Assembly: GCA_003141315.1 (NCBI GenBank) | Contig: PLLP01000002.1 | Location: forward strand, 124,001 to 188,000 | Direction of reading: 5' to 3' | DNA: 64,000 nucleotides | Source: Phycisphaerales bacterium | GTDB taxonomy: Bacteria > Planctomycetota > Phycisphaerae > Sedimentisphaerales > Anaerobacaceae | In this document: one piece after another, positions 25,184 to 33,783 of the stretch | Layout of the letters: every line of letters begins with the position of its first letter | Numbering within the stretch: the first letter of the stretch is position 1 | Notes under the pieces: generated by a model | Seen by the model: the letters and a program-made list of their open reading frames with translations, nothing else | Told to the model about the DNA's origin: nothing | Databases searched by the model: none | Program-made: the position numbers and the translations under genes

Positions 25184-25947
25184 ATGCAGATTTATAAACA
25201 AGAAGATATTCAGAAAATCAAATCCGAATTGTACTCGCTTAGAATAAAGTATTGCGACCTTATGGGCCAGATATTTGACCTATCTGCAAAGATAAAGGAA
25301 GAAAAAGCAAGGGAATATCTGCACTATGGTGTAGGGCGTAGGCTGGAAGTTATCGAACGTTGTATAGAAAACATATTTTTGATCTTCCCCGTGGAAAGAA
25401 ACAATTTATTATGCCGTGAAGAATTAATAGACGTTATGATAAATCTTCATGCTTTTTTTGTAAACATATTTGGGCTTTTGGACAATTTAGCATGGGTGTT
25501 GATTCATGAGAAAAAGTTAGCAGGTATTATTGATAAAAAGAAAGTCGGGTTGTTTAAAAGGGAGACAAAAAAATATTTACCCAATAAATTTTGTCAATAC
25601 TTGGATTCTCCTCAAATGAAGCTATGGCACGAACAGTACCTAACAAATTATAGAGACGCGTTTTCGCATCGTATCCCTCTGTATGTACCCCCCCCCAAAT
25701 ATTAAATACTGAACAAAAAAACCAATTAGCGCAAATAGATCAAGAAATAATCAATTGTTATAAATCACATGATTTTAATGCTCTTGATAAACTTCGAAAA
25801 CAACAGAGGAATATCAGAACGGTATGCCCAATCTTTGTCCACGATTCATCTGAGAATAAGGAAGTTTTACTGCATCCACAACTTATGGCTGATTTCAATA
25901 CGATTGAAGAAATAGTAAAAAAGTATTGCGAGATGTTTTTCGAGTGA
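25184..25947 (+). pseudogene. AT-rich gene of unknown function, frame broken at a nine-C tract
   Basis: The frame from 25184 codes for 173 residues and stops at 25703-25705, just after CCCCCCCCC (25688-25696). The following sequence, read with the frame shifted by one inserted base, stays open to TGA 25945-25947 and is plainly protein-like (ILNTEQKNQLAQIDQEI ... VCPIFVHDSSENKEVLLHP ... KKYCEMFFE). A tract of ten C would give one protein of about 254 residues. The first part contains LLDNLAWVLIHEKKL and NYRDAFSHRIPLYVPP, resembling uncharacterised proteins with an R...HRIP motif. The break could be phase variation, a real mutation, or a homopolymer sequencing error. Base use is far more AT-rich than in neighbouring genes. 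Confidence 0.75.
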
Positions 25948-25994
25948 ATGACCATACGAGAAGTGTTTATCACAAAAAAACTGATATCTCCTTA

Positions 25995-26071
25995 ATTGCT
26001 AAGAGAAAGTGTCGGGGCAAGCCCCGCCCTACATATATATAATGGGGAAAAGTCTCTGTGCCCTCTGTGGT
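25995..26071. repeat. GGGGCAAGCCCC hairpin and reverse GGCACAGAG repeat
   Basis: GTCGGGGCAAGCCCCGCCC forms a short hairpin in the gap after the broken gene. TCTCTGTGCCCTCTGTGG (26053-26070) is the reverse complement of the CACAGAGGGCACAGAG module, next to the glnS stop. Confidence 0.65.
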
Positions 26072-27771
26072 TAAATTAAATCGGCGGTTGGTTTTTGCTG
26101 GATTTTTGCCCAGGAGTCTTTGAGGGTAGTGGTGCGGTTGAAGACGAGTTTGCCGGGGCGGCTGTCGATGTCAACAGAGAAGTAGCCAAGCCTTTCGAAC
26201 TGGAAACGATTTAAAGGTTTTGCGTTCGCAATCGACGGTTCGATAAAGCAGTTGTCGAGAGTTTTCAAAGAATCGGGATTTAAAAAGTCTGTAAATTTTT
26301 TTCCTTCCGGGACATCGTCGGGGTTGGCTGAAGTGAAGAGGTGGTCGTAAAGGCGGACTTCGGCTTTTATCGCATCTTTCGCGGAGAGCCAGTGGATAGT
26401 GGATTTTACTTTTCGGCCATCGGGTGCGTCGCCGCCGCGAGTGGCGGGGTCGTAGGTGCAGTGCAGTTCGGTGATTTTGCCGGCGCTGTCTTTTACGACA
26501 TTGGTGCAGGTGATGAAATATGCGTAGCGGAGGCGGACTTCTCTACCCGGCGAGAGGCGGAAGAATTTTTTGGGCGGGTTTTCCATAAAATCATCCTGCT
26601 CGATATAAAGCACCTTCGAGAACGGTACTTTGCGTATGCCCGCTGATGGGTCTTCCGGATTATTGACGGCATCGAGCATTTCGGTTTGGTCATCCGGGTA
26701 GTTATCGATAACGACCTTCAATGGATTTATGACGGCCATTACGCGCGAGCTGGTTTTATTTAGGTCTTCGCGGAGGCAGTGTTCTAATAGTGCGATGTCG
26801 ATGGTGCTGTTGAATTTGTTGATGCCGATGAGGGTGCAGAAGTTTCTGATTGATTCGGGCGAGTAGCCTCTGCGCCGCATACCGGAGATTGTGGGCATAC
26901 GCGGGTCGTCCCAGCCTTTGACGAGGTTTTGCTCGACGAGCTGGAGGAGTTTTCGTTTGCTCATCACGGTGTAGGTAAGGTTCAATCGGGCGAATTCGAT
27001 TTGCTGCGGGTGGTGGATTGGTAGCTGGTCGATGAACCAATCGTATAGAGGCCTGTGATTTTCGAATTCGAGTGTGCAGATGGAATGGGTGATTCCTTCG
27101 ATGGAATCTTCCAGGCCGTGCGCCCAGTCGTAGGTTGGATAGATGCACCAGGTGTCGCCCGTGCGGTGGTGTGTTGCGCGGAGGATGCGGTACATAATCG
27201 GGTCTCGCAGATTGAGGTTGGGGTGCGCCATATCGATTTTGGCGCGGAGGGTTTTGGTGCCGTCGGCGAATTCGCCTTTTCGCATGCGCTCGAAGAGGTC
27301 GATATTTTCCTCGATGGAGCGGTTGCGGAATGGGCTGTTCTTTCCGGGCTGGGTTAAAGTGCCGCGGTATTCTCTTACCTGGTCAGCGGTTTGGTCGCAG
27401 ACGTAGGCCTTGCCCGACTCTATTATGTGGACGGCGAAGTCGTACATCTGCTGGAAGTAATCGGAGGCGAAGTAGAGTCTGTCCTGCCAGTCCCAGCCGA
27501 GCCATTTGACGTTGTCGGTGATAGAGTCGACGTATTCCTGCTCTTCTTTTTCGGGGTTTGTGTCGTCGAAGCGGAGGTTGCAGGTTCCGCCGAACTCGGA
27601 AGCGATGCCGAAGTTGAGGCAGATGCTTTTTGCGTGGCCGATGTGGAGATAGCCGTTTGGCTCAGGCGGGAAGCGTGTGGCGACCCGGCCTTTCCATTTG
27701 CCGCTTTTGTTATCCTCGACAACCATCTGCCGGATAAAATCCAGCCTTTGCTCGCTATTGTTCTCTGTCAT
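26071..27771 (-). CDS. glnS: Glutaminyl-tRNA synthetase
   Basis: Class I synthetase that charges tRNA-Gln directly. The 566-residue protein shows the HIGH motif in [20 protein letters not shown] and the signature loop VMSKRKLL. It also has [38 protein letters not shown] and [15 protein letters not shown], followed by the anticodon-binding beta-barrels. Having GlnRS as well as GluRS (29.1 kb) means the indirect amidotransferase route is not needed for Gln. It is divergent from the YCF48-like gene. Confidence 0.96.
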   Translation of the reverse strand: MTENNSEQRLDFIRQMVVEDNKSGKWKGRVATRFPPEPNGYLHIGHAKSICLNFGIASEFGGTCNLRFDDTNPEKEEQEYVDSITDNVKWLGWDWQDRLYFASDYFQQMYDFAVHIIESGKAYVCDQTADQVREYRGTLTQPGKNSPFRNRSIEENIDLFERMRKGEFADGTKTLRAKIDMAHPNLNLRDPIMYRILRATHHRTGDTWCIYPTYDWAHGLEDSIEGITHSICTLEFENHRPLYDWFIDQLPIHHPQQIEFARLNLTYTVMSKRKLLQLVEQNLVKGWDDPRMPTISGMRRRGYSPESIRNFCTLIGINKFNSTIDIALLEHCLREDLNKTSSRVMAVINPLKVVIDNYPDDQTEMLDAVNNPEDPSAGIRKVPFSKVLYIEQDDFMENPPKKFFRLSPGREVRLRYAYFITCTNVVKDSAGKITELHCTYDPATRGGDAPDGRKVKSTIHWLSAKDAIKAEVRLYDHLFTSANPDDVPEGKKFTDFLNPDSLKTLDNCFIEPSIANAKPLNRFQFERLGYFSVDIDSRPGKLVFNRTTTLKDSWAKIQQKPTADLI

Positions 27772-27871
27772 TGTTTATATCCCATTCGAATTTTGCTTTA
27801 CCTTTGTTTATCATTTATTATATTGATAAAAATCGCAGCGTCAATTTGAACACGTATTTTCGAGGGCGAAT

Positions 27872-28906
27872 ATGAAAATTTTTTTGGCGGTATTAGCGGC
27901 GGTTGTCATTTCGGGATGTTCGTGCAATGCGACAAAATTGTCGCATCCGGAGTGGCAAACACAAATGAATGAAGCCGGCGTGAGTTTCAGGGGGCTTTGC
28001 GCGGTTAATTCTGAAGCAGCGTGGGCGTCGGGCAGCGGCGGAACGTTCGCACGGACAATCGATGGCGGCAAAACCTGGCAGAGCGGGAAAATCGCCGGCG
28101 CGGAAAAAATAGATTTTCGCGACGTGGCGGCCTTCGATGAAAAAACGGCTGTCGTTTTCGGCATTGCATCGCCTGCGAAATTCTACAAGACGACTGACGG
28201 CGGGAAAAACTGGAAGCTGGTTTACGAGAACGATAACAACGACGTATTTTTCAGTGCAGCATCTTTTTGTGATAATAAAAATGGTATCGCGCTGAGCGAC
28301 CCGGTCGGCGGTAAATTCCTTATTCTGCAAACTCTCGATGGCGGCGAGAACTGGAAGCAAATGGAAAATCTGCCGGGGGCTATAAAGGGCGAGGGGATTT
28401 TTGCAGCGAGCGGGTCGAATATTGCGAGGCCGGCCAGGGATAGAATTATTTTTGTGACGGGCTGCACCGCCGCCAGGGTTTTTATGTCGGCTGATAATGG
28501 GGCAGAGTGGAGTTTTGCCAACGCGCCTTTGGAGGGCGGGAACGGCACGAGCGGGATTTTCTCAATCGCTATGAAAAATGAAAATCAGGGCATTATTATC
28601 GGCGGGGATTATAAAAAGGAAAGCGAAATCGGGACAAATGCGGCTATCACGACTGACGGCGGCAGGAACTGGAGGCTTATTGAAAAGAATAAGCCGTCGG
28701 GTTTTCGGGAGTGTGTTGTTTATAGGCCGGGGACGAATATTGCATTAACGGTCGGGCCGAACGGCTCGGATGTTTCTTACGATGGGGGCGGCAATTGGGC
28801 GAGGTTTAGTGCGGAGGGTTTTCACGCGATAGCGTTTTCGCCGGATGGCCGTAGCTGCTGGGCAGCGGGCCGGGGCAGGATAGCAAAACTTGTCTGGCGG
28901 GATTAG
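27872..28906 (+). CDS. YCF48-like/BNR beta-propeller lipoprotein
   Basis: A 344-residue exported protein with a lipobox ISGC at residues 13-16. It is made of repeated propeller blades of the form TIDGGKTWQSGKI, TTDGGKNWKLVYE, TLDGGENWKQMENL and TTDGGRNWRLIEK. These are typical of BNR/Asp-box and YCF48-like photosystem-assembly-type repeats. Related proteins are annotated as oxidoreductase-like or glycosyl hydrolase-like propellers, but no catalytic residues are evident. It is followed by two hairpin repeats. Confidence 0.85.
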   Translation: MKIFLAVLAAVVISGCSCNATKLSHPEWQTQMNEAGVSFRGLCAVNSEAAWASGSGGTFARTIDGGKTWQSGKIAGAEKIDFRDVAAFDEKTAVVFGIASPAKFYKTTDGGKNWKLVYENDNNDVFFSAASFCDNKNGIALSDPVGGKFLILQTLDGGENWKQMENLPGAIKGEGIFAASGSNIARPARDRIIFVTGCTAARVFMSADNGAEWSFANAPLEGGNGTSGIFSIAMKNENQGIIIGGDYKKESEIGTNAAITTDGGRNWRLIEKNKPSGFRECVVYRPGTNIALTVGPNGSDVSYDGGGNWARFSAEGFHAIAFSPDGRSCWAAGRGRIAKLVWRD

Positions 28907-28911
28907 ATTTA

Positions 28912-28977
28912 AACCCCCAGTAGAACTGGGGGCTAAATATAACGACAAAAACCCCCACCGCAGGGGTGGGGGCTAAC
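28912..28977. repeat. Two tandem CCCCC/GGGGG hairpin repeats
   Basis: AACCCCCAG...CTGGGGG with GCTAAATATAACGAC (28912-28945), then ACCCCCACC...GGTGGGGG with GCTAACC (28949-28977). The conserved GGGGGCTAA edge links them to the copies at 8768, 22624 and 56817. Confidence 0.85.
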
Positions 28978-29016
28978 CAACGACAAAGACAACTCCGCAC
29001 TGAAGGGGGTGCGTTC

Positions 29017-29045
29017 TTGACAATGGGGCTGATTTGCCTTAGCTT
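29017..29045 (+). promoter_or_regulatory. Possible promoter of gltX
   Basis: A perfect -35 TTGACA (29017-29022) is followed after 17 bases by TAGCTT, a poor -10. It lies about 50 bases before the gltX start; the weak -10 keeps confidence low. Confidence 0.35.
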
Positions 29046-29092
29046 ACCGGTTTGGCCGCGATAAGGCGGAATTTGGTTTTCGAGGTTCGTAT

Positions 29093-30715
29093 ATGGATAT
29101 GGTAATAACGCGATTTGCGCCGTCGCCGACGGGATACCTGCATGTAGGCGGTGCGAGGACTGCGCTGTTTAACTGGCTTTGGGCGAGGGAAAACGGCGGC
29201 AAATTCATTCTGCGCATCGAGGATACCGACCTGCGGCGTAATACGCCGACAGCAATGCAGCAGGTAATCAACGACCTGCGGTGGCTTGGGCTGGAATGGG
29301 ACGAAGGGCCTGATATCGGCGGGCCGAACGGGCCTTATTTGCAGTCGCAAAGACTCGATTTATATACGATGTATGCCAAAAGGCTCATCGAGCAGGGCAA
29401 GGCGTATTATTGTTTCGATACGTCGGCAGAATTAGAGGCGATGAGAGAGAAGGCTTCTGCGGAGAAGAACAACATTGTTTATCAGAGGCCCGCAAGATTT
29501 CCTGATGAAAGCGATGTCAAAAAGGCGCGGGCGGAGGGCAAGCCTGTGACGGTTCGGTTTGCGATGCCGGCTGAGGAGATTGTGATTAACGATTGTCTGC
29601 GTGGCGAGGTGCGGTTTAACGGCGCGGAGCTTGGCGACTGGATAATAATCAAGAGCGACGGATTTCCGACGTATAACTTTGCGGTGGTTGTGGATGATGC
29701 GCTGATGAAGGTGAGCTGGGTGATTCGGGGACAGGAGCATTTGATGAATACGCCGGGCCAGCAGGAATTGTGGAAGACGCTCGGATTCGGTGAGCTGCCG
29801 AAATATGTGCATATGTCGGTGACGATTAGCGAAGGCGGCGGCAAGTTGTCGAAACGCGAAAGGCCTGCGTCGCTGCGGAAGGCGATAAAGAAAACGGAAG
29901 GGGCGGACGTCGAAAAAATTGCCGCTGCGGGCAGTATCGGTGCGGAGGAGATGAAGGGTTTTCTCGATGGCAAGACGATGCCTGATATGCCGGCGGTGGA
30001 TGCGATGGCGAAATACTTAGGCGTGGAATTGCCGGAGATTAACGTGGTGGATTTTTTCCGCAGCGGTTATATCCCGGAAACGATGGTGAATTTTCTTGCG
30101 CTATTGGGTTGGAATCCGGGGACGGGCCAGGAGATTATGACAAGGGAGCAGTTGGTTGCGGGCTTTGACATTTCGCGACTTACTAAATCGAACAGCCTGT
30201 TCGACAGGCAGAAGCTGCTGTCGTTCAATATGGAGCATTTGAGATTGACGCCGAAAGAAAAGGTGGCGGGGTATTTCAAGGATTTTTTGAAGGAGGAGCA
30301 GTCGCCTGTGGCAAAGGCGGATGACGCGAGGCTGGAGAAACTTTTGGCGATTTGCGATGGCGCCAGGACGCTTGCGGAGGTCGAGCAGAAGAGCAGATTC
30401 CTGTTTGTGGAAGACGAAAAAATCGAGTATGATGAAAAGGCTGTAAGGAAGGTTTTGTCCGCCGGCGGCGGAGAGTTTTTGAAGATTATCCGGGACAAAT
30501 TATCAGCGATGGATAGTTTGAGCGAGCAGGCGGTTGAGCAGATGCTGCGGGCTATTGCGGAAGAAAAGGGAGTGGGGCTCGGCAAGATTGCACAGCCTTT
30601 GCGTGTTGCGCTTTGCGGCTCGACGGTGAGTTTGTCGATGTTCGAGTCGGTTGTTATGCTCGGGAAAGACAGAACGCTAACCAGGATTGATATTGCCCTG
30701 AAAAAATTCGGATAG
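29093..30715 (+). CDS. gltX: Glutamyl-tRNA synthetase
   Basis: Class I synthetase for glutamate. It has RFAPSPTGYLHVGGARTALF with the HVGG form of the HIGH motif, FILRIEDTDLRRNT, VVVDDALMKVSWVIRGQEHL and the signature loop KLSKRERP. The 540-residue length is on the long side of normal. GAGG lies seven bases before the ATG at 29093. The neighbouring glnS makes a discriminating GluRS likely. Confidence 0.95.
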   Translation: MDMVITRFAPSPTGYLHVGGARTALFNWLWARENGGKFILRIEDTDLRRNTPTAMQQVINDLRWLGLEWDEGPDIGGPNGPYLQSQRLDLYTMYAKRLIEQGKAYYCFDTSAELEAMREKASAEKNNIVYQRPARFPDESDVKKARAEGKPVTVRFAMPAEEIVINDCLRGEVRFNGAELGDWIIIKSDGFPTYNFAVVVDDALMKVSWVIRGQEHLMNTPGQQELWKTLGFGELPKYVHMSVTISEGGGKLSKRERPASLRKAIKKTEGADVEKIAAAGSIGAEEMKGFLDGKTMPDMPAVDAMAKYLGVELPEINVVDFFRSGYIPETMVNFLALLGWNPGTGQEIMTREQLVAGFDISRLTKSNSLFDRQKLLSFNMEHLRLTPKEKVAGYFKDFLKEEQSPVAKADDARLEKLLAICDGARTLAEVEQKSRFLFVEDEKIEYDEKAVRKVLSAGGGEFLKIIRDKLSAMDSLSEQAVEQMLRAIAEEKGVGLGKIAQPLRVALCGSTVSLSMFESVVMLGKDRTLTRIDIALKKFG

Positions 30716-30793
30716 TTGTGGGTTTTTATATTGGGAAAGAATGAGAAAGTCGAAACAAAAATACATGGTTATAATCGTGCAGAAAATTGTAGA

Positions 30794-31573
30794 TTAAATT
30801 AGCTTCAGGATTTTTTTCCTTTCTCTATCTGTTAGAATCTTAACCTCACAATTATATGAAGAGCAGTCGGCGCAGGCGCAAATGTTTTTTTTGTAATTTG
30901 CGTCACCGACGAGGATGAGCTGAACATTTTCCTTTTTGAGCATATGGTAGTGATAAGCGTCTCGGCGAGTTGCGGATGGAAGGGACTGAAATTTATTTAG
31001 TGTTTCACAATTAGGTAGAATTTTAATACTTACTTTCCTTTTTTCAGAGAATACCGAAGACGTAATATTATGAAGGCCCCAATATGGCAAGATTAGGCTT
31101 ATGTCGATAGTTAGTATCCCATTATCGGGAGTGAGCATTCGGTTATAGGTTTCAATTTTCCGTTTCATACTTTCTATTAACTTTACAGAGAACTTTTCGG
31201 GGTCTTTTATATTGCTATCAATCTCATCTATAACATCCGAGAAGAAAAATGTTTGTACTCGACTGTTTTTATTGCCTACCCAGCCTCCCATTTGGCCGTC
31301 AAGGAGTAATTTTAAGGCCATTCCTTTCAGTGACTCTCTTTGTACAGGTGAAAAGTCTTTGACTTTTTCAAGTCTGGTGATAGGATTTGAATAAAATGTA
31401 TCGGCTTTAAACTTAAAGATGTTTTTTAGCTCTGTAAGGGAGTCTTCGTGGGCTATTAGTGTATGGTGTATATAGTTATCCCAGAGTGCTTCATAACACT
31501 CCTGAGTAAGTGGGGTAACGGTTACTAATGGCATTATGCTGGAAGATTCAAGGCCTATAAGGTTCTTTTTCAT
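30794..31573 (-). CDS. Unidentified protein paired with a controller-like regulator; candidate restriction enzyme
   Basis: A 259-residue AT-rich gene whose ATG overlaps the stop of the XRE gene by four bases, so the two are coupled. I do not recognise the family. Visible features are GMALKLLLDGQMGGWVGNKN, TIDISLILPYWGLHNI, and a C-terminal cysteine cluster (ICACADCSSYNC). No clear PD-(D/E)xK or HNH signature can be named. The candidate role as restriction endonuclease rests only on its position after a C-protein-like regulator with C-box-like sites. No DNA methyltransferase gene is seen within the window around it. Confidence 0.55.
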   Translation of the reverse strand: MKKNLIGLESSSIMPLVTVTPLTQECYEALWDNYIHHTLIAHEDSLTELKNIFKFKADTFYSNPITRLEKVKDFSPVQRESLKGMALKLLLDGQMGGWVGNKNSRVQTFFFSDVIDEIDSNIKDPEKFSVKLIESMKRKIETYNRMLTPDNGILTIDISLILPYWGLHNITSSVFSEKRKVSIKILPNCETLNKFQSLPSATRRDAYHYHMLKKENVQLILVGDANYKKNICACADCSSYNCEVKILTDRERKKILKLI

Positions 31574-31779
31574 TTGATATTTAAGAGTTCTGAAAGTGTT
31601 ATCTGGAGAGCAGAGGCAATTTTATTTATGTTTACTAAAGAAATGTTTCTCGTTCCCCGTTCGACATCACCAATATATTGACGGCTTAGACCAGATAATT
31701 CTGCTAATTGCTCTTGGGTTATTCCTTTAGCAGAACGAAGCTCTTTTACGTGAAGTCCAAATTTTTGAAGAATAGTCAT
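31570..31779 (-). CDS. XRE-family regulator resembling restriction-modification controller (C) proteins
   Basis: A 69-residue helix-turn-helix protein: GLHVKELRSAKGITQEQLAE, LSGLSRQYIGDVERGTRNIS, LVNINKIASALQITLSELL. The RG.RN.SLVNI.KIA.AL pattern is the one common in C proteins of type II restriction systems. The ATG at 31777-31779 is preferred. It has no Shine-Dalgarno, but a reverse-strand TTATCT lies seven bases upstream, which fits the leaderless transcripts known for C genes. A GTG at 31803 would add eight residues. Tandem C-box-like repeats lie directly upstream. Confidence 0.75.
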   Translation of the reverse strand: MTILQKFGLHVKELRSAKGITQEQLAELSGLSRQYIGDVERGTRNISLVNINKIASALQITLSELLNIK

Positions 31780-31800
31780 GGTAGAAAGATAACGAGTGAC

Positions 31801-31830
31801 CACTATGCGTGTCTACCTACTATGAGTGTC
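31801..31830 (-). promoter_or_regulatory. Tandem C-box-like operator
   Basis: Two direct repeats, CACTATGCGTGTC (31801-31813) and TACTATGAGTGTC (31818-31830), lie 17 bases apart. On the reverse strand they read GACACGCATAGTG and GACACTCATAGTA. The latter includes the dyad ACT-CAT-AGT, the core shape of C-protein operators. They sit 22-51 bases before the regulator ATG, where an autoregulatory site would be. Confidence 0.55.
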
Positions 31831-31859
31831 ATTATAAATATTTTTGAAGGGTCATTGTT

Positions 31860-32039
31860 ATGTTTTGTATACATACTTGTGAAGGTTCAGTTATTGAGTT
31901 CAATACAACAGAGGAATTGAAAGAGTATATTGAAATTAGACATGCCGAAGATGGAGGTTTTGATTGGATTTCTGAGATAAAGGACGAGGGGGAAAATTAT
32001 TATGGATGTAGTTGGAAGTTGGAAATTGAGCGGCTTTAG
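31860..32039 (+). CDS. Small AT-rich open frame, 59 residues, unidentified
   Basis: The ATG at 31860 is preceded by GAAGGG eight bases upstream. The product (MFCIHTCEGSVIEFNTTEEL...CSWKLEIERL) is acidic and has a plausible composition, but no family is recognised. It is divergent from the controller gene and lies in the same AT-rich block. It could be a small partner protein of the module or a remnant. Confidence 0.4.
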   Translation: MFCIHTCEGSVIEFNTTEELKEYIEIRHAEDGGFDWISEIKDEGENYYGCSWKLEIERL

Positions 32040-32145
32040 AAAGAGCGCAAAGACAAAGCCAAGGGGATGGTATCTAAAGCGGAAGAATTACAAATATGTT
32101 TTGAGTACGAATAATTCAGAAGAGGTGCTGTTAATAGGGAGGTAA
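32002..32145 (+). CDS. Second small overlapping open frame, 47 residues, basic
   Basis: Starts inside the previous small frame and reads MDVVGSWKLSGFRKSAKTKP then RGWYLKRKNYKYVLSTNNSEEV. It ends three bases before the PfkB-family start. Its GGGAGG also serves as the ribosome-binding site of that kinase. The strongly basic product could be real or chance; the evidence is weak. Confidence 0.28.
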   Translation: MDVVGSWKLSGFRKSAKTKPRGWYLKRKNYKYVLSTNNSEEVLLIGR

Positions 32146-32148
32146 GTT

Positions 32149-33087
32149 ATGTCATTATTGGTGACCGGTTCGATAGGGATAGATACGGTGACGACGCCTT
32201 ACGGGAGGCGGGATAACTGTCTGGGTGGGTCGGCGGTTTATTTTAGTATGGCGGCGAGTTTCTTCTGCCCGGTAAGGCTTGTCGGCGTGGTCGGTTCGGA
32301 TTGCCCGGTTAATTTGAATGAGTTTTTTGCGGGCAGAGATGTTGACCTTCGCGGGCTTGAAGTGCGAGGGATGAGCAGGACGTTCCGATGGAAGGGGTCT
32401 TATCACGATACGGCTTCGGACGCGATAACGGAAAATATAGAGCTTAATGTTCTTTCGGAGCAGCCGCCAAAAGTGCCTGATGAATTTAAGGACAGCTCGT
32501 TCGTATTTTTGGCGAACACGGCACCCGCGCTTCAGATTGAGCTTTTGGAAAGGATAGAGAAACCCGCGTTTGTGGCGGCGGACACGATGAACTGCTGGAT
32601 TGACGGCAGGCGGGACGATTTGAAAAAATTGCTCGAGCGGATAGATTGTTTGATTATCAATGCTGAAGAGGCGAAGGCGCTGGCAAAAGAAGGCAACCTG
32701 ATAAAAGCGGCGGATGTGATTTTGCAGATGGGGCCGCGAATTGTGATTATCAAGAAGGGCGAATCGGGCAGCGTGATGTGCGAGTCCGATGAATGGCATG
32801 AGCAATCATCGGCGGGAAGCGGAGCGAAGAAGTTTTTATTGCCGGCTTTTCCGGCGGCTAACGTGAAAGACCCGACGGGAGCGGGAGACAGTTTTGCGGG
32901 CGGATTTATGGGGCGACTGGCGAGCACGGGCAAAAGCGATACGCAATCCCTGAAGGAAGCGATTGCCTACGGGACGGTGCTTGCTTCGTTTGCGATTTCG
33001 GAATTTTCGCTGGAAGGGCTTGAGAAAATCAGGCGGCCTGATATAGACAAGAGATTTGAGCAGCTGCGGGAGCTGGTGAATTTTTAA
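32149..33087 (+). CDS. PfkB-family carbohydrate/nucleoside kinase
   Basis: A 312-residue sugar-kinase-like enzyme. GSIGIDTVTTPYGRRDNCLG opens the N-terminal strand, followed by GGSAVYFSMAASFF, then CLIINAEEAKAL, VIIKKGESGSVM and the anion-hole/catalytic motif KDPTGAGDSFAGGFMG with the catalytic Asp. The substrate (ribose, adenosine or another sugar) cannot be fixed. GGGAGG precedes the ATG at 32149. It is probably co-transcribed with thpR, 23 bases downstream. Confidence 0.88.
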   Translation: MSLLVTGSIGIDTVTTPYGRRDNCLGGSAVYFSMAASFFCPVRLVGVVGSDCPVNLNEFFAGRDVDLRGLEVRGMSRTFRWKGSYHDTASDAITENIELNVLSEQPPKVPDEFKDSSFVFLANTAPALQIELLERIEKPAFVAADTMNCWIDGRRDDLKKLLERIDCLIINAEEAKALAKEGNLIKAADVILQMGPRIVIIKKGESGSVMCESDEWHEQSSAGSGAKKFLLPAFPAANVKDPTGAGDSFAGGFMGRLASTGKSDTQSLKEAIAYGTVLASFAISEFSLEGLEKIRRPDIDKRFEQLRELVNF

Positions 33088-33110
33088 TCCGCGAGCGGCG
33101 GAGTGAATAG

Positions 33111-33686
33111 ATGCGAGTTTTTATAGCGGTAGATATAAATGAGCAGGTGAAGGCGGCGATAGGCCGGCTGCAGGAACAGCTGAAGAAAAAAAGAGAGGCC
33201 GGCCCGTTTTCAACGGAGCAGGTGAAGTGGGTAAGACGGGAAGCGATGCATTTGACGCTGAAGTTTTTGGGTGAGATTGATAATGAGCAGCTTGCGGCGG
33301 TTTCCAAAATTATCGAGGAGATTGCGAAAGAGCGTAAGAGTTTTGAGCTTGATGTTGAATCGGCAGGGTTTTTCGGCGGTCGAGCCGCAAAGGTCTTATG
33401 GGTCGGCAGCACAAGGGGCAGCGAAAAATTGTGCGATTTAGCAAAGGCGATTGAGGAAAGGCTTGCAGAGGCAGGTTTTCCGAAAGAAGAGCGTGAGTTT
33501 TCGGCACATTTGACAATTTGCAGGATAAAGGATTTGGCGTCGGGAAAAAGGCTTGCCGAAGAGGCGGGCAAATTGGGCTCTTTTAAGGCTGGGACAGTTT
33601 TGATAGATGCTGTTAAAGTTTATCAGAGCCAGCTTATGCCGACGGGGCCTGTTTATACGGTTTTGGGAAATTATAAATTACAATAA
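33111..33686 (+). CDS. thpR: RNA 2',3'-cyclic phosphodiesterase (LigT/ThpR)
   Basis: A 2H phosphoesterase of 191 residues with the two HxTx motifs HLTLKFLGEI and HLTICRIKDL. The opening MRVFIAVDINEQVKAAIGRL is typical. It opens 2',3'-cyclic phosphates of RNA ends. It follows the kinase gene and precedes recA, from which it is separated by a 41-base repeat. Confidence 0.9.
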   Translation: MRVFIAVDINEQVKAAIGRLQEQLKKKREAGPFSTEQVKWVRREAMHLTLKFLGEIDNEQLAAVSKIIEEIAKERKSFELDVESAGFFGGRAAKVLWVGSTRGSEKLCDLAKAIEERLAEAGFPKEEREFSAHLTICRIKDLASGKRLAEEAGKLGSFKAGTVLIDAVKVYQSQLMPTGPVYTVLGNYKLQ

Positions 33687-33695
33687 GAAAAAAAA

Positions 33696-33736
33696 GAATC
33701 CAGTCCGCCACACGAATGGCGGATCTACGAAATCCA
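33696..33736. repeat. 41-base repeat with CCGCCACACGAATGGCGG hairpin, copy 2
   Basis: Identical to 18728-18768. The centre is a hairpin TCCGCC...GGCGGA. Parts of it occur within the coaB gene (56343-56372) and inside another hairpin at 56831-56850. Confidence 0.92.
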
Positions 33737-33783
33737 GGATACAGTAGAGGATGAGTTTGTTATTAACGACAGGAGAAAAAGGA

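Noticed and set aside
33687-33783. LexA/SOS box before recA
   Set aside because: No GAAC-N4-GTTC or CTG-N10-CAG dyad was found in this short gap, which is largely a dispersed repeat.
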